A DNA stretch of 27,989 bases from Methanobacteriaceae archaeon (lineage in GTDB: Archaea > Methanobacteriota > Methanobacteria > Methanobacteriales > Methanobacteriaceae). Within the stretch, counting starts at the first letter, position 1. The number at the start of each line of letters is the position of its first letter. The stretch is from NCBI GenBank assembly GCA_030693105.1, contig JAUYBK010000157.1:1-27989 (forward strand). The letters are read 5' to 3'. The notes under the pieces are model-generated. The model ran no database searches, was not told the origin of the DNA, and saw nothing but the letters and a program-made list of their open reading frames with translations. The translations under genes were made by a program, and so were the position numbers. Positions 1-7,518 of the stretch are shown one piece after another.

Positions 1-730
1 TGTGTTGACTATTAATCATATCCGCTGCTTCCGAGAGTAAATTTAAAAGTTTAGCCCCAAAACAGGAACCCCCTACGGTAGCCATGACAATGGTCTGTGA
101 CGAGTCAAAACCAGATTTTTCACGGAGTTCTTGCCGGGTAGGCATTAGATTAGGGTCTTTTTTTAGTAGCGGGCCAGTGTAGGTTACTTTTTCCTTTATT
201 TTTGGCGGGATAATTTGGGATCCTTCAATATCCGGGATAATGATGGCCCGGGAAAGATTAGAAGCATCACTTATGAACCTCTGCAGCCCATTTTCCAGGT
301 ATTCCATGGTACGGTCCTGGGGATAGACTTCCGAAAAGTTAAAGGTTAACTCGTTGGTAATTAGAACGCAGGGAACTCCCAGAACTTTACAAGTTATGGG
401 AACCGAGTAATGAGAATCAGAAACCACCACTTGCGGTTGAAACTCTTTTATTATTCTTGACTCACTGTATATGCTCCTTAAAAAGGTAAAAGGAGCATCA
501 ATAGATTTTTTAGCAGTATATTTAAGGTTAAATTCACCGGCACCGCCGTAAAACCGTATTTCAGGAATTTTAACTACTTTAAATTCAGTGAATTCCGTAA
601 GAAAATCATAACCCGCACCATAACTGGCGAAAAGAACTTCACATCCTTTTTCTTGTAATTTCTGAGCCACTGCCAGGGAACGGGAAGCATGCCCCATTCC
701 AATACCGCAGGGTATGAAGAGTACTCTCAT
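1..730 (-). CDS. MJ1255-family glycosyltransferase (GT28-like), 3' end outside window
   Basis: The first 243 residues of a minus-strand protein are visible; the frame stays open to the left edge, so the C-terminus is missing. It starts MRVLFIPCGIGMGHASRS, the glycine-rich N-terminal signature of GT-B enzymes related to MurG and MGDG synthase and of the archaeal MJ1255 family of conserved proteins. Around residues 105-125 comes a second Rossmann-type stretch (QVVVSDSHYSVP, then VLGVPCVLITNEL), and residues 215-225 read VMATVGGS, the start of the C-terminal nucleotide-sugar domain. Such enzymes move a sugar from a UDP-sugar to a lipid or glycan at the cytosolic membrane face; the substrate here is unknown. 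It is divergent from the pilin genes and lies at the edge of the glycan locus, which fits surface-glycan work. A TATA-like stretch at 745-757 (minus strand) is about 20 nt from the ATG, close for a promoter. Family call firm, function inferred. Confidence 0.8.
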   Translation of the reverse strand, partial: MRVLFIPCGIGMGHASRSLAVAQKLQEKGCEVLFASYGAGYDFLTEFTEFKVVKIPEIRFYGGAGEFNLKYTAKKSIDAPFTFLRSIYSESRIIKEFQPQVVVSDSHYSVPITCKVLGVPCVLITNELTFNFSEVYPQDRTMEYLENGLQRFISDASNLSRAIIIPDIEGSQIIPPKIKEKVTYTGPLLKKDPNLMPTRQELREKSGFDSSQTIVMATVGGSCFGAKLLNLLSEAADMINSQH

Positions 731-1140
731 GGTAAGAATAGTTCCTATTTATAATTAGATGGTTCATTATGGTAATTAAGAGTAATTGTAAAGCCCCCAT
801 TGAAGAGAATGATCCATAAGTTAATAATTAAAACAGCAAAAAAATTAGGTTATTAATTATCAAAAGCAGATTAACCCTGATTTCTTCTAGAATCTGCTTG
901 TTAAACCGTTATCTCCATCAACCACTTCCCGGATAACCTCCCTCAGATTATAATTTCTTAGTCCTGATTACGACCCTATTTTTTTCTTGTGTGAAGAGAA
1001 GTAGTGGTTAAGGGGATTGATCCCGGACAAGTATATGTTGATACCTGCCCTATTTTTTGGACCAATAGCAACATTTATTAAGTAAGAGTTAAAGAAGACA
1101 ATATTGGTTACGAATATATAAATATGTGGAGGTGAAAAGC
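731..1140. other. AT-rich divergent intergenic region
   Basis: About 410 bases separate the minus-strand glycosyltransferase from the pilin genes. I see no coding sequence with sensible codon use. It contains a 9-bp inverted repeat (864-872/891-899), two similar short T-rich stretches (970-978 and 1048-1056, each reading CCTATTTTTT-like), and the upstream region of the first pilin gene. Two TATA-like sites lie there: 1070-1081 would give a leader of about 40 nt containing the ribosome site, whereas the stronger-looking 1113-1124 would place transcription start almost on the ATG. Confidence 0.6.
864..899. repeat. 9-bp perfect inverted repeat with 18-nt loop
   Basis: AAGCAGATT at 864-872 pairs exactly with AATCTGCTT at 891-899 around an 18-nt spacer. 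No T-tract follows on either strand, so it does not look like an intrinsic terminator. It lies about 135 bases upstream of the minus-strand glycosyltransferase and 240 upstream of the pilins. It could be a regulator-binding dyad or an RNA stem, or chance. Confidence 0.4.
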
Positions 1141-1326
1141 ATGGAGTTTTTAAAAGACGAAGGTGGACAAGGCGCAGCTGAATACATACTCTTATTCGGT
1201 GGTGTAATAGTAATCGCAATAGCAGCACTACTTATCTACAACGCCTACTTCAGAGGATCCAGCGGCCTACAAGCCACCCAAGACATAAACAAAGTAAGAG
1301 GCAGCGTCGTTCCAACCCAGCCATAG
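1141..1326 (+). CDS. Class III signal-peptide (pilin-like) protein 1
   Basis: A 61-residue pilin-like protein. It begins MEFLKDEGGQGAAEYILLF; the short charged leader, then QGAAEY and a roughly 20-residue hydrophobic helix (ILLFGGVIVIAIAALLIYN), is the class III signal-peptide layout (DUF361) of methanogen pilins, normally cut just before the Q by the EppA prepilin peptidase, with the glutamate at +5 used in assembly. The mature protein is very short, with a polar tail of about 25 residues and no N-X-S/T sequon. The ATG at 1141 is chosen over an in-frame GTG at 1126 because GGAGGTGA at 1128-1135 is well spaced from it and the leader then matches the second copy. It could be a minor pilin or adhesive-filament subunit. 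It is followed by a T-tract and then a near-copy. Signal-peptide class is clear; filament function is inferred. Confidence 0.85.
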   Translation: MEFLKDEGGQGAAEYILLFGGVIVIAIAALLIYNAYFRGSSGLQATQDINKVRGSVVPTQP

Positions 1327-1340
1327 ACGCAAAAAACCCC

Positions 1341-1360
1341 TCTTTTTTTATATTTTTTAA
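1341..1360 (+). terminator. T-tract terminator after pilin 1
   Basis: Just after the stop codon the plus strand runs through a T-rich stretch (T7, then T6 interrupted by ATA) preceded by an A6C4 block. Oligo-T tracts without a hairpin are the usual archaeal intrinsic terminator. The TATA-like part (TTTATATTTT) could also serve as the promoter of the second pilin gene, since it lies about 50 nt ahead of that ATG. Confidence 0.5.
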
Positions 1361-1400
1361 ACTGTTAAAGAGGAAATTATAAAAAGTGATGGTGAAAGGC

Positions 1401-1580
1401 ATGGAGTTTTTAAAAGACGAAGGTGGACAAGGCGCAGCTGAATACATACTCTTATTCGGTGGTGTAATAGCAATCGCAATAGGATCACTACTAATCTACA
1501 ACGCCTACTTCCAAGACAACCTTCATATATCAGCATCCCAAGACATAAACACAGTAAGAGGCAGTACAAAAAATGTATAA
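1401..1580 (+). CDS. Class III signal-peptide (pilin-like) protein 2
   Basis: A 59-residue paralogue of the preceding gene with the same leader (MEFLKDEGGQGAAEY) and hydrophobic helix, then a different C-terminal tail (residues about 36-59). From the ATG the first 70 bases are identical to pilin 1, then one mismatch and 11 more identical bases, so even synonymous positions match; the tail shares only the QDIN-VRGS core. The start at 1401 is preferred over in-frame GTG 1386 and ATG 1389 because it aligns with pilin 1 and has GGTGA at 1391-1395. It would be processed by the class III prepilin peptidase and inserted in the cytoplasmic membrane before assembly. No N-glycosylation sequon is present. 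Function as a filament subunit is inferred from the signal peptide only. Confidence 0.85.
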   Translation: MEFLKDEGGQGAAEYILLFGGVIAIAIGSLLIYNAYFQDNLHISASQDINTVRGSTKNV

Positions 1581-1622
1581 GAGATTTTATTCATTATTTG
1601 TTTATTATTGCAACCTGTAAAA

Positions 1623-1630
1623 TTTATATA
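1623..1630 (+). promoter_or_regulatory. TATA box for pilin 3 (probably leaderless)
   Basis: TTTATATA is centred about 26 nt before the ATG at 1652, the spacing expected between an archaeal TATA box and the transcription start. Transcription would begin on or next to the ATG. No Shine-Dalgarno sequence lies in between, which agrees with a leaderless mRNA. Confidence 0.6.
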
Positions 1631-1651
1631 ATATCAGAGAGAAAATCAATA

Positions 1652-1843
1652 ATGACTATGATAAATAATATTTTTAGGGATGAAAATGGGCAAATAAGTG
1701 CCGAGTTGATCTTGCTTATTGGTGTTCTTCTAATCATCGTGATAGTTGCTGGAGGTTTTATTTTTGGAATTACTACATCAATCGCAGGTAACATCACGCA
1801 GGTAGTAGATACCGCACGGGATAATGCTATTAATAAAATTTAG
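1652..1843 (+). CDS. Class III signal-peptide (pilin-like) protein 3
   Basis: A 63-residue pilin-like protein, MTMINNIFRDENGQISAELILL, with the conserved Q at residue 14 and E at residue 18, then a long hydrophobic segment (residues about 18-43). The leader/Q-x3-E/helix layout matches the class III signal peptide, but sequence outside this is unlike pilins 1 and 2. The short tail after the helix holds one N-X-T sequon (GNITQ), so it is the only one of the three that could be N-glycosylated by a canonical AglB. Start 1652 is chosen by the TATA box at 1623-1630; an ATG two codons on (1658) is a close alternative, and an in-frame codon at 1598 lies upstream of the TATA box and is unlikely. The gene converges on the AglB genes with only 17 bases between stop codons. 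Confidence 0.8.
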   Translation: MTMINNIFRDENGQISAELILLIGVLLIIVIVAGGFIFGITTSIAGNITQVVDTARDNAINKI

Positions 1844-1860
1844 AAAAAATTTCTTATTTG

Positions 1861-4092
1861 TTAAAATAAAGGTTCCCAAACAATAGTCGTATTATTTTTG
1901 TAGATCGATTTGAAATGTTCTGTATTCTTTTTCAAAAGGAAAAGTTTTATAAATAAAGAATTTTCGAATTTTTTATCCATAACTACTACCCTACCTTCAT
2001 CCATCAGAAGTACAACCATTACATTGCTGTTGTTTTTTAGATACCTTTTTGAAACTAGTCCATTTTTTGTAGTGATAATCAGGGAAGGTACTTTTCCATT
2101 ATAAGTAATATTTCCAGTTTCAAGATCCCCTCTAACACCATTGGTAGTGTTGATAACTTCATCGTTTTGATTTATACGCCCAAAGTTGTAAGTATAATCC
2201 CCCGGTTGAACTTTTTGAAAGTCCCAACCTCCAAAATAAAACACCCAAAAAGACTTATCAATCATTTCATCATTGGTCAAAATAACAAATGCAGCCGGTT
2301 GTGGAGTATGAGTATAGTTCAATACTTTATCTGTTTCTTGATTTGTCAAATGATACCTATTGACCAGAATTGATCTGGCGATATTGTTATCAACCCCCAA
2401 TATATGGTTGAGAATCTCCACAGTCTGTGAGGTGTTTCCCGTGTATTCATCAAGTGTCAAAGTAGCCAAATCCCCACTGCTGGACAACATACGAAAAATA
2501 CCCAGTGATAAAGTCTCATCATCCGTGAAAAACGCCCTTTCAATCCAGTATTCCCGCATGGTACCGGGAGACTTAGATCCATAGGGATAAGCACTATCGT
2601 AGTTTCTTATGGGAAGTGTTTCAATATATGCCATTCTACCATCTAAAGGCACCGGACGGTTGGCAATACCAGTTAAAAAATGGCCATAGCTCCAGCTAGA
2701 TATTACCACGGTCGCAGGGGATGTATTGTTGTTAATCCATTCTGCAGCATTCCATAAATCATCATTAGCAGCAGATATTACTGAAACACCCGTATTTACA
2801 GCCCATAATGAAGATAAAACCACTATTATCAAGATTGAAGTGACTATAACTTTATAAAAATACTTCTTTTGACGAAACATACCGAATTTATTAAGTATAT
2901 CCAAATAATCCACACAAATACCAATCAGTATTCCAGAGCTAATAACTAAAGGAGGTATGATAAATATTATAAATCTCGAACCTTTATTTAATGCTATAAA
3001 TCCAACTATTGTCCATAAAATTAAAAATAAATAAAAAAACCAAGTCATCTTATCCAAATATAGTTTTTTAAATTTTTTGTTAATTAAAATCCTAAAAATC
3101 CAAATAAACCCGAGAATACCGGCAAAGAAACTAAATCCCGCCCCTAAAATAATTTTTTCAATGGAAGGTTTGTCTAATTCAGATACAGACATATATACAT
3201 CCGGCCAGGGACTCCAGGGCCCGTTTAAATCAGATATCTTTATCAAATCTAAAGGAACATAAACGAGTTTTATTAGATTTAAAAATCCAGTGCATAATGT
3301 CACGAAAATTAAAGTAACAGCCACAAAGGCAAAAAGAGTGTATGCAAATTTTTTTACATCCTTTCTTTTTATTTTACACCAGAAAGCGTACAAAATACTA
3401 AAGGATACCAACATGTAAAAATATAATTGCCAGCCAGGCCAGGCCAGGGCGAAAATAAACATGAAAAAAGCCGATAAAACTGATATTAACAGACCTTTTC
3501 TTAGGTTAGGGGTATGAATGGCCTCCATAAAAAGCCACACTACTAAAAGGGGCATTAAAATATTGAACATGTCGGTGTCAAACCAGCCAGGAACTGTCCT
3601 AAGAAAATAATACGGGGCTAAAACCATGATAAACCCGGCAGCAGCAGCCCCATAATCATTGGTGTATTTACGAACCATGAAATAAGCAACTACTCCTGCT
3701 AACGGAGCAATGAAAGCAGGAAGCCAGAAACAGACTACTAAAAGCGGTATTTCACTGAAAATATTAACAAGATAGTAGAAAAATGCAGTTAAATAAACAA
3801 TTAAAGGAGGATAGTCCAGTGGGACCCCAGGAGGATAGTAAGAGTGAGTATCCCACTCTCTTCCATTGATGATCTTGTCTCCCAGATAGCCGTGATCAAT
3901 GTAATTTTTAGTCAAACGGTAGTTGTAATACGAGTCCAACTCGTACATGTAAGGGAGTCCATTCTGGTCCTGATAAAACTGTCCTTCAGGTGAAGTAGCG
4001 TTAGGATGTACAGATTCAACTCGGATAAGGAAACCTACCATAAAAATTAACAATACTATTCCCAACTGTATCAGGAGTTCCTTTCTGGACAT
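1861..4092 (-). CDS. aglB: Oligosaccharyltransferase AglB/STT3, second tandem copy
   Basis: A 743-residue STT3/AglB oligosaccharyltransferase (GT66), the membrane enzyme that moves a lipid-linked glycan to Asn of exported proteins. About a dozen hydrophobic segments fill residues 8-440, then a soluble extracytoplasmic domain. Visible catalytic motifs: first acidic motif ELDSYYNYR (D53), second GWFDTDMF (D172/D174), SVSE (E305) in the external loop that normally reads TIxE/SVSE, and the sequon-binding motif, here SWSYGH at 466-471 in place of WWDYG. A helix near 566-580 (GVDNNIARSILVNRY) sits where the DK/MI-type motif is expected. Start 4092 (MSRKELLIQLG) is chosen because it aligns with the start of the paralogue next door and has GGTG just before; longer in-frame starts at 4113 and 4146 would overlap the upstream gene. 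It is second in a two-gene unit, 10 bases behind the first copy. Family sure; glycan and acceptors unknown. Confidence 0.9.
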   Translation of the reverse strand: MSRKELLIQLGIVLLIFMVGFLIRVESVHPNATSPEGQFYQDQNGLPYMYELDSYYNYRLTKNYIDHGYLGDKIINGREWDTHSYYPPGVPLDYPPLIVYLTAFFYYLVNIFSEIPLLVVCFWLPAFIAPLAGVVAYFMVRKYTNDYGAAAAGFIMVLAPYYFLRTVPGWFDTDMFNILMPLLVVWLFMEAIHTPNLRKGLLISVLSAFFMFIFALAWPGWQLYFYMLVSFSILYAFWCKIKRKDVKKFAYTLFAFVAVTLIFVTLCTGFLNLIKLVYVPLDLIKISDLNGPWSPWPDVYMSVSELDKPSIEKIILGAGFSFFAGILGFIWIFRILINKKFKKLYLDKMTWFFYLFLILWTIVGFIALNKGSRFIIFIIPPLVISSGILIGICVDYLDILNKFGMFRQKKYFYKVIVTSILIIVVLSSLWAVNTGVSVISAANDDLWNAAEWINNNTSPATVVISSWSYGHFLTGIANRPVPLDGRMAYIETLPIRNYDSAYPYGSKSPGTMREYWIERAFFTDDETLSLGIFRMLSSSGDLATLTLDEYTGNTSQTVEILNHILGVDNNIARSILVNRYHLTNQETDKVLNYTHTPQPAAFVILTNDEMIDKSFWVFYFGGWDFQKVQPGDYTYNFGRINQNDEVINTTNGVRGDLETGNITYNGKVPSLIITTKNGLVSKRYLKNNSNVMVVLLMDEGRVVVMDKKFENSLFIKLFLLKKNTEHFKSIYKNNTTIVWEPLF

Positions 4093-4102
4093 TTCAACAC
4101 CA

Positions 4103-6316
4103 TTAAACTTCATTAATTCCCCATATTGCAGTTCTATTGTTTTCATAAAGTATTTTAAAATTGGGGGAGTTATTTCTCTCTAATACCAGTTTAGTAAAGG
4201 TGGAATTTTCAAAATGTTTGTCTATTACCACCGATCTTCCCAGATCAAGCAATAATACCACTATAAAATCACTTTTTTGGTCGAAGTAACGCTTTTCAAT
4301 TGTTTTATTTTTTATCATGATAATACCGTATGGTATTTTATCATTCCAAGTTGAGTTCCAGGTTTTTAAATCCATGTTAAACCCATCGTCGGTTTTGAGT
4401 GAATTTACATCTACTTCTATATTTCCATAGGAATAAAGGAAGTTTTTGAGCTTTTGCTGATTAAAATCCCACTCTCCACTGTTTAACATCCAATAACCTG
4501 CACCAATCATGTAATCGTACGTTACCAGGACCCATGGTGCTGTTTTCGCAGGATGAGTATACTTTAGAACTTCCTCAGACTCGGCACTAGTCATTGTATA
4601 ATTTTTTAGTAGGATAGTTCTGGCTGTTTCTTTTTCGACGCCCAATATTTGATTAAGGATTTCAACACTTTTAGTGGTATTTTGGGTGATTTCATCCAGT
4701 TTTAACCCTGCTTGATCCCCACTAGAAGTTAACATGCGAAAGATTCCAAGGGATAATGTTTCATTACTAGTGGAAAAGGCATGATTTATCCAATACTCCC
4801 GCGAGGTACTGGGGGATTTAACACCGTATGGATATCCGCCACTCCAATTACGGGTAGGAACGGTCTCCACATAAGCCAGGCGTCCATCAAAAATTACTGG
4901 CCTATCAGCTATGGTTGAGAAGAAATGGCCATACACCCATGATGAAATCACTACCGTGTTGTTGGGGGTATTATTATGGATCCATTCTCCAGAATTCCAC
5001 ATGTCATCATTCATGGTAGGTTTTAGATCAATGTAATTATCATAAATGATGAATAAAGAGGGTATTGTAACCAGAACAACCATTAATACTGGAATTAAAC
5101 AATTTAGATGCCATTCGTGTTCTTGACTAAAATGATCAGCAATCCAACCTACCAAAATACCAGATATTATTGCCAAGGGAGCGATTAATAATATTAAAAA
5201 TCTTATACCCCCCAAAAGTGCTAAAAGGCCGCTGAAAGTCCAGAATAGTATAAAAAAATAGATTAATCTCTTATTTTTAGGTATTGATTTTATTAAACCC
5301 TTTGATCTTTTAGTTAATAGCATCAACAGAATTCCAACCAGGAGTACAATCAATAAACCGGGTACTGTGCCAATCACGATGTCAATTAAAGATGGTTTCT
5401 GCAGTTCTGAAATCATTGGATATATATTTGGCCAGGGAGCCCATAAACTGGATGTAGATAGAACAGAAAACTGACTAAAAGCCATGATAATCTTTATAAT
5501 ATTCAAAAATCCATTGAAAGCTGCTATTAAAATAATGGAACTGGCAAAAAATATTCCTGATGTGTATAAAAATTTTTTTAATGGTATTCCTTTTATTAGG
5601 GCAACCATGCTGTAGATAATGCAAAAAAATAAAATTAGATAAAAAAGGTACTGCCAGCCGTTCCAGGCCAGGGAAAATAAGAACATGAAGATGGCAGCTA
5701 AAGTAGAAAAAAATAACTGATTTTTAAGATTAGTACTTTCAATAGCCTCCCAAAAAAACCATACAACGAGTAGGGGAAAGACTAGATTAAAAATGTCCGT
5801 GTCGAAAAACCCCGGGACAGTCCTTATATAATATATGGGAGCTAAGACTAGGAGTAATCCGGCTGCAAGAGCACCGTAATTGTTGGTAATTCTTTTAACA
5901 AATAGATAACCTATTATCCCTGCTAAGGGAGCTATGAAAGCAGGTAACCAAAAACAAACCCATAAAAGTGGAATTTCACTAAAAAGATTAACTAAATAAT
6001 ATGTAAAAACCGATAAATACGCAATCAGGGGCGGATAATCCAAGGGAACACCAGGAGGGTAATAGGAATGAGAATCCCATTCAATTCCATTTAATTTTTG
6101 GTCACCCAAATAACCATGATCTAATAAATTCCGAGTTAAACGATAATTATAGTATGAATCCATGTCATGCATGTAAGGGAGGCCGTTTTGGTCCTGAAAA
6201 ACTTGATCTTCCAAGGAAGTAGGATCAGTATGGAAATTGTCTATCCTAACTATAAACCCAACCAAAAATATTAATAAGATTATTCCCAACTGTATCAAGA
6301 TTTCCTTTCTGGACAT
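4103..6316 (-). CDS. aglB: Oligosaccharyltransferase AglB/STT3, first tandem copy
   Basis: A 737-residue AglB/STT3 paralogue, transcribed ahead of and colinear with the second copy (gapless over at least the first 180 residues). Motifs: DMDSYYNYR (D53), GFFDTDIF (D172/D174), ISEL (E304), and SWVYGH at 459-464 where WWDYG is expected. The hydrophobic N-terminal two thirds and soluble C-terminal third have the normal family layout. The ATG at 6316 (MSRKEILIQLG) matches the paralogue; an in-frame ATG at 6379 would add 21 residues with no counterpart and no better ribosome site. It should act at the outer membrane face, transferring a glycan from dolichyl-(pyro)phosphate to Asn. The gene is divergent from a polyprenyl-phosphate glycosyltransferase cluster, which supports a role in the same pathway. 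Whether the two copies use different glycans or different acceptors cannot be read from the sequence. Confidence 0.9.
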   Translation of the reverse strand: MSRKEILIQLGIILLIFLVGFIVRIDNFHTDPTSLEDQVFQDQNGLPYMHDMDSYYNYRLTRNLLDHGYLGDQKLNGIEWDSHSYYPPGVPLDYPPLIAYLSVFTYYLVNLFSEIPLLWVCFWLPAFIAPLAGIIGYLFVKRITNNYGALAAGLLLVLAPIYYIRTVPGFFDTDIFNLVFPLLVVWFFWEAIESTNLKNQLFFSTLAAIFMFLFSLAWNGWQYLFYLILFFCIIYSMVALIKGIPLKKFLYTSGIFFASSIILIAAFNGFLNIIKIIMAFSQFSVLSTSSLWAPWPNIYPMISELQKPSLIDIVIGTVPGLLIVLLVGILLMLLTKRSKGLIKSIPKNKRLIYFFILFWTFSGLLALLGGIRFLILLIAPLAIISGILVGWIADHFSQEHEWHLNCLIPVLMVVLVTIPSLFIIYDNYIDLKPTMNDDMWNSGEWIHNNTPNNTVVISSWVYGHFFSTIADRPVIFDGRLAYVETVPTRNWSGGYPYGVKSPSTSREYWINHAFSTSNETLSLGIFRMLTSSGDQAGLKLDEITQNTTKSVEILNQILGVEKETARTILLKNYTMTSAESEEVLKYTHPAKTAPWVLVTYDYMIGAGYWMLNSGEWDFNQQKLKNFLYSYGNIEVDVNSLKTDDGFNMDLKTWNSTWNDKIPYGIIMIKNKTIEKRYFDQKSDFIVVLLLDLGRSVVIDKHFENSTFTKLVLERNNSPNFKILYENNRTAIWGINEV

Positions 6317-6526
6317 TTTAAACCTACTAAAATCTTTTGTAAAATACAATATAACCAAAGCGAATTTTAAATTCCGCAACTTGCTGGTAATCCTTTAAAT
6401 CGTAATGTCTATGATTTGATTAAACTAGTAATTAAATCAGATTCTATAATTGAATATTTATTTTTCATAGGAAATCCTATTGGATACTTTGCATTTTATA
6501 GTAAATTCTATTGGTTTTTTTGAAAA

Positions 6527-6534
6527 TTATATAT
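6527..6534 (+). promoter_or_regulatory. TATA box of the glycosyltransferase operon
   Basis: TTATATAT preceded by GAAAA (a plausible BRE) lies with its centre 28-29 nt before the ATG at 6559, so transcription should start one or two bases ahead of the codon. No Shine-Dalgarno sequence is seen. It is in the 240-base divergent region between the AglB pair and the plus-strand glycosyltransferases; the minus-strand promoter is not clear to me. Confidence 0.55.
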
Positions 6535-6558
6535 TAATTACTTTTAATATTATAAAGC

Positions 6559-7500
6559 ATGGAAGTTTCTGTGATCATTCCCATGTACGATGAGGAAGAA
6601 AACGTCATCAAAACATTACAGGAAGTGAAGAATGTATTGGAACTTTATGACCAATACCAAATTCTTGCCGTAGATGATGGTAGTTCTGATAATACATTGA
6701 AGTTGCTAAACGAGTATGCATCCAAAAATCCTGAAATAAAAGTTTTAAAACATCCAGTAAATATGGGGATGGGCAAAGCCTTGAGAACAGGTTTTGAAGA
6801 AGCTGAAGGTGACGTTGTTATTACTCTAGACGCAGACCTAAGTTATGATCCTAATTATATACCGTTACTGGTTCAGACACTTCAAGAAGAAAATCTGGAC
6901 CTGGTTATTGGATCTCAGTACATGGAAGGGGGAAAGACAGAAGATATACCTTTCTTAAGACTCTTTGTTAGTAAGATGGCAAATAGAATTGTGGGTTATG
7001 CCATGAGTGACAATATCAGTACTGTTACCGGTATTTTAAGAGCATATCGAAAGGAGGTTCTTGACTCCATTGAACTTGAATCTACTGGGACTGAAATAAA
7101 CCCAGAAATCCTTTCTAAATCCATAGCATTGGGTTTTAAAATTAAAGAGATACCTGTAACTCTCAAAGGACGAGAATTAGGAGAATCTAAAGTACAGTTT
7201 AGATCTACCACCATTTCTCATCTTTTTTTGACATTCTACGAAAAACCTATGATTCTTTTTGGATTTGTGGGCTTATTTTTATGTTTTATAGGAATAATTT
7301 CTGCAATATATCTTTTTTATTTGTATTTAATAGGACAATTAGACCCTACGCGGCCACTGATGATCTTCATGGTCTTGATGATAATTTCAGGGATACAAAT
7401 AATTATTTTTGGCTTCGTATCGACCCAGATCAGTCTTTTGAGAAGAGAGATCTACATTGTTCAGAAAGAGAATAAGCTGCTTCGGAAAAAACTGAAATGA
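6559..7500 (+). CDS. GT2 polyprenyl-phosphate (dolichyl-phosphate) glycosyltransferase
   Basis: A 313-residue GT2 enzyme. Residues 1-225 are a GT-A domain: VSVIIPMYDEEENV, DDGSSDNT (donor binding), GMGKALRTGF, and the metal-binding DADLSYDP; TGTEINPEILSKS and the following LGESKV fit the dolichyl-phosphate mannose/glucose synthase (DPM1/AglJ-like) subfamily. Two hydrophobic segments (about 234-260 and 270-295) anchor it, followed by a basic, charged tail. Such enzymes charge dolichyl phosphate with one sugar at the cytosolic face, giving either the first sugar of the N-glycan lipid or a donor for membrane GT-C enzymes; both GT-C-like proteins further on would need such donors. It leads a four-gene plus-strand unit, 18 bases before the next gene. 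Sugar specificity is not predictable here. Confidence 0.85.
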   Translation: MEVSVIIPMYDEEENVIKTLQEVKNVLELYDQYQILAVDDGSSDNTLKLLNEYASKNPEIKVLKHPVNMGMGKALRTGFEEAEGDVVITLDADLSYDPNYIPLLVQTLQEENLDLVIGSQYMEGGKTEDIPFLRLFVSKMANRIVGYAMSDNISTVTGILRAYRKEVLDSIELESTGTEINPEILSKSIALGFKIKEIPVTLKGRELGESKVQFRSTTISHLFLTFYEKPMILFGFVGLFLCFIGIISAIYLFYLYLIGQLDPTRPLMIFMVLMIISGIQIIIFGFVSTQISLLRREIYIVQKENKLLRKKLK

Positions 7501-7518
7501 ATAATTTTTGGTGCGTTT

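Noticed and set aside
968..1228. Minus-strand frame of 86 residues opposite pilin 1
   Set aside because: It is a Leu/Arg-rich shadow of the pilin gene and upstream DNA, with no ribosome site and an echo opposite pilin 2 caused by the shared DNA.
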